From contig CM060732.1 of assembly GCA_030704615.1 (NCBI GenBank), positions 20,956,001 to 21,020,000 on the forward strand: a stretch of 64,000 bases of DNA. The letters run 5' to 3'. The translations under genes and the position numbers were made by a program. A model generated the notes under the pieces. That model was not told the DNA's origin, made no database searches, and saw only the letters and a list, made by a program, of their open reading frames with translations. This DNA comes from Takakia lepidozioides (lineage: Eukaryota; Streptophyta; Takakiopsida; Takakiales; Takakiaceae). How positions within the stretch are numbered: the first letter of the stretch is position 1; each line of letters begins with the position of its first letter. Shown piece after piece: positions 59,150-64,000 of this stretch.

Positions 59150-61692
59150 GGCATAGTCGTCATCCAGCTCCTTGTCGGAAGTCTCCCCTGTATCAATATC
59201 AGCATGTAGGGGCTTCGGAAGGACTTGAGAAGTGTGTCCACCCAAACCCATCAGGAGGTTCTTGTAAATCTCGGCATCCCCTTCAATCCCAAAGAGATGT
59301 CGCGCACTGGCCTAGCAAGCGTGGTACGAGGCACCTGCAGTGGAATACAATGAAGGAAACAGACATTAAAGACATATTTGGAACGGTGGGAAGAGCTGAA
59401 AGTGCAAGGTCAAACAAACCTCACGAAATGTGAATGTTGAAGAGACGAACCTGTGCCCATTGACAAATCCAGAACTCTGGCATCTGTGTAGGTGCAACAC
59501 TCCACAATCGTCTGAATGAAAGGCGGGCTCCTCTCCCTGGCCCCTCTCCAAGGAACCCCTTCCCCCTTCGCAAGCACACGTTGTTGTCCACGTAGTTGTG
59601 GTGCATGTCATCCGTGGGAGGATCTGTCCTCTCGTCTATGAACTTGCCCCCATGAGTGATGACAAACTCCCTAATGACGGCTGGAGTCGTAGGTGGATGC
59701 ACTCGGACGAGACAAACAGCTTCAAACAAACGAGACTGCGAACAGGACATACACAAAGAACTAAGAAGCTTGAAAACCAGGCCCCTACATATTCATTTGA
59801 GCGACTTATGCAACTCCATCCGAGAACCACCAAGAAGAGGAATAAGAAGACAGATTTACCATCTCTCCGGGACGATCCCCCTTCGTCAGGTACATGTTGT
59901 TCACACAATTCCATGTCTTCACAACCCTCATACCGGAGGCTTTCAATAGCTGGCAAGTGCACGGCGTCAGCGAAGGTCGATGGACTGGATGAGCACCAAA
60001 ACACCTGCATCGGATAGAAAGAAATTGCAAAAGGAGAAAATCCACCGCCAGTAGCGCTCATCAAAAGCATTCCAACCTGGACAAGCACCCGATGAGGGAC
60101 ATCCGGGACTGGCAACCCATCAGGGATGTCGAAGATGATGAGTTCGGCTGCATATGGCTTCTCCTTCTCGTTCACCCAAGATTTGGTCATTTTAGCCTGC
60201 AAACAAGCATGCAATGGAATGCTCAAGAGGATTGAAACGATCCATGCACACAACAGACAAGAAGCAAAAGACAACACGCACCGTGCCGAGGAACTCCATA
60301 ATCCTCTCCCACATTGGTGATGGTTCGCCCTTGTAATCAGATTTCTTGGACTCCATCATGGCAAGGAACTCGACGTTGGCCATCTCCAACCTGGTAGGGC
60401 GAATGACCCTCGTGGGATGCTCCACTGCATGGTACGGGTCCTTGGGATCAACCACCCCCTTGTTCTTTCTCCCGGATCCCCTACCATGCGGTGGAGTCTG
60501 CTGGACAACCACCAGAGGGCCAGTATCTGCAACACTTCCCTGCCCACCTACCTGCCCTTGTGCCCCCTTCCCCCTACCCCTTCCTTTCCCCACACCACCA
60601 GCAACATCCTTTCCCTTTGCCTTTCTACCTTTACCCGGTGTATCCTGAGCGGGAGGCTCCTTCTCTGCAAGAGTCCTCAAATTTCTCTCATGAATGTCGA
60701 GGTCGGCTGCTGCGGCGGTAGCTGCTATACGCTCATTCTCTCTCCTCAAAGACACCTCCTGAGCTGGGGTCTCTGAAGCAGGGCAATCCAAATACCAACC
60801 ACAAGCAGAAAGATGGTCTGGGCCCCAGTCATGCAAGATCCCCGTAGTAACACATGGTATGGTTGCCAGTAGGGACAAGCCAAAAGTCCAGAAATCAGGA
60901 TGTTTTCCAAGCAGTTCTCTACCATGAGAACATACTTTATGTACCTGCAGGAACAGAGACAACCTCATTATGCAATGCAAATATTGTCTCCCAGCTTTTC
61001 CACCCCATCACGAAGACCCCCTAAAAGAGTATGCGACACATTACACTCCACCACAAACTCATATGAGCCAGCCAAAAACAGGTTGGATGGAGGAAATTGT
61101 GTCTATGCAAAACAAAGAAGCACAGTCCATTTCGCACCTGTAAAGGCATCGTTTCTAGACTTCCTCTCCTTTCTCTTGCTGGTCAAACTCATTTGTTCGA
61201 CTGATGCCAGCATCCTTGTTGAACTCTCTGAAGAAACAAGATTGCCACACTGTGGCTCTCCATTTCCTCATGTATGCTTGGAAAAGAGACCTTTGGTTCT
61301 GTCATGGTGATCCCATAGTCAGCCAGCTGCGTATGTAGAACCGACCGGGCCCTTTCCTCCAACTGTAGACCAATACAGAAGCAAGAATGAACACAAAAAC
61401 AATCACAACCAATGTAACATGGAAAAAGAATGACAGAAAAAGCGAAAAAAAAGTGACACAGCAAATGACATCATACCTGGCTCCAGTAAGTGGCCTTGTG
61501 AAGCCATGTGCCCAGCACATTGTCACTGACAGGAATGACACGCTGGGTCTTCTTCTCTTTCTCCGGCCTGGGGAACATGTGGGTATCCCTAACAATGGGA
61601 TCGGAATTCCATATCTGTAGCCACTTCACCTTCTGTTCTGAAGACACAACGGCAGTAGACAACCTGTGTAACTTCTCCTGGGCCATCTCCGG
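59150..61692 (-). pseudogene. ParB-methyltransferase gene, copy 2, C-terminal part, broken
   Basis: Same exon order as copy 1 for the linker and methyltransferase regions. LIIFDIPDGLPVPD keeps the unusual DIPDG motif. Damage: frame lost just after DIPDG (near 60,092), a TGA in the IDLR segment and a shift in LASY (near 59,950-59,975), one base missing near 59,558, and a TAG in the motif I/II exon (SYHAC then stop; copy 1 has Lys). At the exon near 61,680 copy 2 has Gln where copy 1 has a TAG stop. The N-terminal ParB part is cut away at 61,692. Confidence 0.75.
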
Positions 61693-63596
61693 ACATCCCG
61701 AGTGGTGCTGGTAGAAGTTCCCTGGAATGGAGCAGTTTGTCGGCAGGCAACCAACGGGTGCTAACTGGTCCTGCTCGGGCATGACTTGAAATGGGACATA
61801 AAGTGAAGGTGATGCTACCTTCCTATGAGAAGATACCTAAGGATGAGATCGAGGGCCTTGTTCCTGCCGTCTCATATTCATCATATCATAGGGGAGAATT
61901 GGGTGCCCATTCACATTTATCGTGGTAAGGTCTTGGGAGTACCCATTCTATTTGGAGCCAAACAACCAATTTTTGAAGGGGTCACAAATCTATGGAGGGT
62001 CTTATGATGACCTGGAAGCATATTTGTTTTTCAGCCGTGCCAGCCTTGAATGGATGCAGGTCTGAGCTGTTGCCCTTCACAACTTGATAACTTGACATGT
62101 TTGCTCCATCAGCCCCTTGTGAAATTGATCATATTACAATTAGGTCAGAAATGGAATTCATGCTTTCTACAAAGCTAGATACTAGATAGTGTAAAGATTG
62201 TTCAGACAAAAGTGTGGCTAGTTTGATATTGCTGCAGTCAAGAGGCCCAAACATTCAACCTTAGGAACTTTGTTCATTTGAGACCACTAACCCATCTATC
62301 TCACCCCACTTTTATCGTTCTTCTTATACACACAGATCACAAAAACCCAACCAGACATAATTCATATCCATGAGTGGCAAATACTTGGCCTAGCAATCTA
62401 CTGGGACATGTACCACCACATATATGATGAATATACCAGTTTCAGGCCCTCCAAGACTATGTTGTATGAGTTTAATCAGCTGAAAGTAATCTTTGCACAA
62501 TGTTTTTTTCAATAATGTATCTTCGGATATATGGTCGTTATCCTGAATTATATCAAAATGTTAATGTCCACAGTAAACCTCGAAAATCTGGGCATGTGCA
62601 ACACTTTAAATCGCAAGATATGCTTTAAATAAAGACAAAATAAATTATGAACGCTGGAACAAATATGCATTAAAAAACAATTTTTTTTTCATGAAAACAT
62701 TACAAATGAAAATCCAAACAATTTGAAATCTAAACCAATCAAAAACAAAGATAAAAGAGAAATCATGTAAACAACATTCATAATCCAAATCTAGTTGTTG
62801 TATCAAAACGAGCCACAATTTCTCTCTCTTTTGATGGATCTTATTTTAGATTTTTTCCAAGGCAGTGTCCCCTTTCTCAGCCTCCATGGCTTGTCATGTG
62901 AGGTTATTTTTCCCTCAGCAATATATTTTGGTCTATCCCATACATTGTATTTTAATTGAAAAGAAAAACGAGCCACATAAGTTACCCACCTAGGGTTGGT
63001 AGCTCGGTTGGATAAGTGCACTGTGTGTCACCCTTGCAGGGTTCAAATCATACCACTTTGGTCCTGAGGGTCCTAACCGGTTGGTCTGGGGGTGACGTTT
63101 CCCCCTTGTGTGCCCAATGCGTTATCTTAAAGGGGTTTAATTTTTCCCCTTTAAATATAATCTAAAAAAAACATTCCCTAAGTTAGATGGGTGACATGGG
63201 CCCAAAGCTGAAAAAACCATTGGCCCCTAATAGAAAAGTCGATTCAAAAGCTTAGACAGATGCAAAATGGTTTCAACTGGACATGATCTTGTTACCTAAC
63301 CTCCACCCAAAAAGACAACTGCTACCCAATCCAAAAAATCTTTAAATCCCAAAACTCTTTGTCGTTCAATGTGGAACATGATACATATTTATTATTAGGA
63401 ACACAAATCTGTGAAGTTTTTGAAGGGTTTGGATGAAATGATAACAACCATCCATCTTGAGAATTATTGAAAATAATATTTTGTCGATACTCTTATAAAG
63501 GTATCATGTCGAAGTTGGGATGTCTGTTTGATAGATGTTTAATATATCAAACTCTTATACGTTAATACTCTTACAGTGGTATCATATTTGATGTAG
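61693..63596. other. presumed inverted genomic flank; SINE inside, no gene
   Basis: Lies between the broken end of the second transposon and its inverted right end. If the inversion model is right this is the element's original right flank, reversed. Rich in A and T from 62,500. Apart from the SINE at 62,994 no feature was recognised. Confidence 0.45.
62994..63172 (+). mobile_element. tRNA-derived SINE
   Basis: TAGCTCGGTTGG fits the RNA polymerase III A box and GGTTCAAATC the B box, about 40 bp apart as in a tRNA head. A tRNA-unrelated body follows (GGGGGTGACGTTTCCCCC) and the element ends in a short A-run. The arms do not fold as an intact tRNA. Confidence 0.7.
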
Positions 63597-63605
63597 ATAC
63601 ATAGC
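63597..63605 (-). repeat. 9-bp flank of the inverted right end
   Basis: ATACATAGC, exact reverse complement of 57,929-57,937. Confidence 0.7.
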
Positions 63606-64000
63606 CAGCGTAGCTACGGCGTGAGCCCAGCCCCGTGAGCCTGGGAGCTGAGCTCACGTTGTAGCTGCAAAGCGTGAGCTAAGCTCACGCTTCAGGGAAG
63701 CGTGAGCGGCACAAATCTGCTGGAGAAGCAGGTCCTATAAGCGAGGATTGCAGGAAGAGGGCCTATTACCGTGGACAAAACAAAGGGGGCCACCATGCAC
63801 CATGTCTGCAATGCCTGCACAAAAAGAGGAATATGAAAATATGGCAGATTTGAGCTCAGAATGATTGACACGCTTTATTTCAATTCACAGATAGACGCTT
63901 ACAATGAATGGCATGTGCATTTGCCCTGGTTCCGCGAACGAAATGTATGTGTTTGTCCTAAATGCAAAGTCTTTACACGGTAACCTGGAAACCAGCATGG
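63606..64000 (-). mobile_element. Mutator-like transposon right end, inverted, runs off window
   Basis: Reverse complement of 50,461-50,824, starting CAGCGTAGCTACGGCGTGAG. The window edge falls about 25 bp before the point matching the transposase stop codon. A small insertion-like change (GTTGTAGCTGCAAAGC) distinguishes it from copy 1. Confidence 0.85.

Larger units (their letters stand above)
57938..61692 (+). mobile_element. second copy of the Mutator-like transposon, left part
   Basis: Left end of seven G then TGATATTCTGTGAGCC matches 39,171 onward. Similarity runs 57,938-58,075, is interrupted by 58,076-58,535, and resumes to 61,692, where it breaks off inside the ParB-methyltransferase gene (partner position about 42,473). 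The ParB part, satellite array and transposase are absent on this side. Confidence 0.8.

Noticed and set aside
62994-63070. Intact tRNA gene
   Set aside because: A and B boxes are present, but the acceptor and anticodon arms do not pair and a SINE body with an A-run follows.

Overview
The window is nuclear DNA from a streptophyte plant. Genes have spliceosomal introns, and two land-plant housekeeping or hormone genes are recognisable: a GH3 acyl-amido synthetase and an HGH1-like ARM-repeat protein. Broken PLS-type PPR gene pieces also occur. The heavy load of LINEs, CACTA-like and Mutator-like DNA transposons, and the low gene density, suggest a large repeat-rich genome such as a fern, lycophyte, hornwort/moss or Charales alga. 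I cannot name the species. No CRISPR, rRNA or intact tRNA gene was seen.

Layout. 0.1-3.7 kb: GH3 gene on the minus strand, four exons with matching phases; the C-terminal exon lies off the left edge. 4.2-4.6 kb: 26-bp minisatellite. 5.7-10.8 kb: an APE-type LINE on the minus strand whose 3' tail is inverted. 11.3-13.4 kb: an unrecognised minus-strand gene with a WW domain. 15.9-19 kb: a Tnp2 (CACTA-like) transposase on the minus strand next to an orphan glycine/tyrosine-rich exon, then a cytokinin-oxidase-like tail. 20.6-21.3 kb: LINE and receptor-kinase scraps. 22.5-25.2 kb: a second type of non-LTR reverse transcriptase with a C-terminal Cys/His and nuclease-like region. 26.7-35.0 kb: the HGH1-like gene, eight exons with consistent phases, carrying a degraded LINE antisense in its fifth intron. 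36.5-38.9 kb: AT-rich tandem repeats and a 954-bp CACTA MITE.

The most interesting object is an 11.65-kb DNA transposon at 39,171-50,824, bounded by the perfect 9-bp duplication CCCGTGGAT. Its right part encodes, on the plus strand, a Mutator-like DDE transposase ending in a SWIM zinc finger. Its left part encodes, on the minus strand, a multi-exon protein joining a ParB/Srx-like domain (motif DGNHR) to a C-terminal region arranged like a bacterial beta-class N6/N4 DNA methyltransferase (motif I VLDLSMGTG, completed across an intron). Between them lies about 4.2 kb of a 116-bp satellite in which most units hold a long inverted repeat (arms up to 17 bp, 4-bp loop). A second insertion of the same family begins at 57,938. 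It seems to have been split by an inversion: its right end lies inverted at 63,606 and the two 9-bp flanks are exact reverse complements. A transposon carrying its own ParB-methyltransferase gene is the candidate novel system here.

50.8-57.9 kb holds a 0.55-kb direct duplication, PPR gene relics and unassigned DNA. The far right holds a tRNA-derived SINE and AT-rich sequence with no gene seen.
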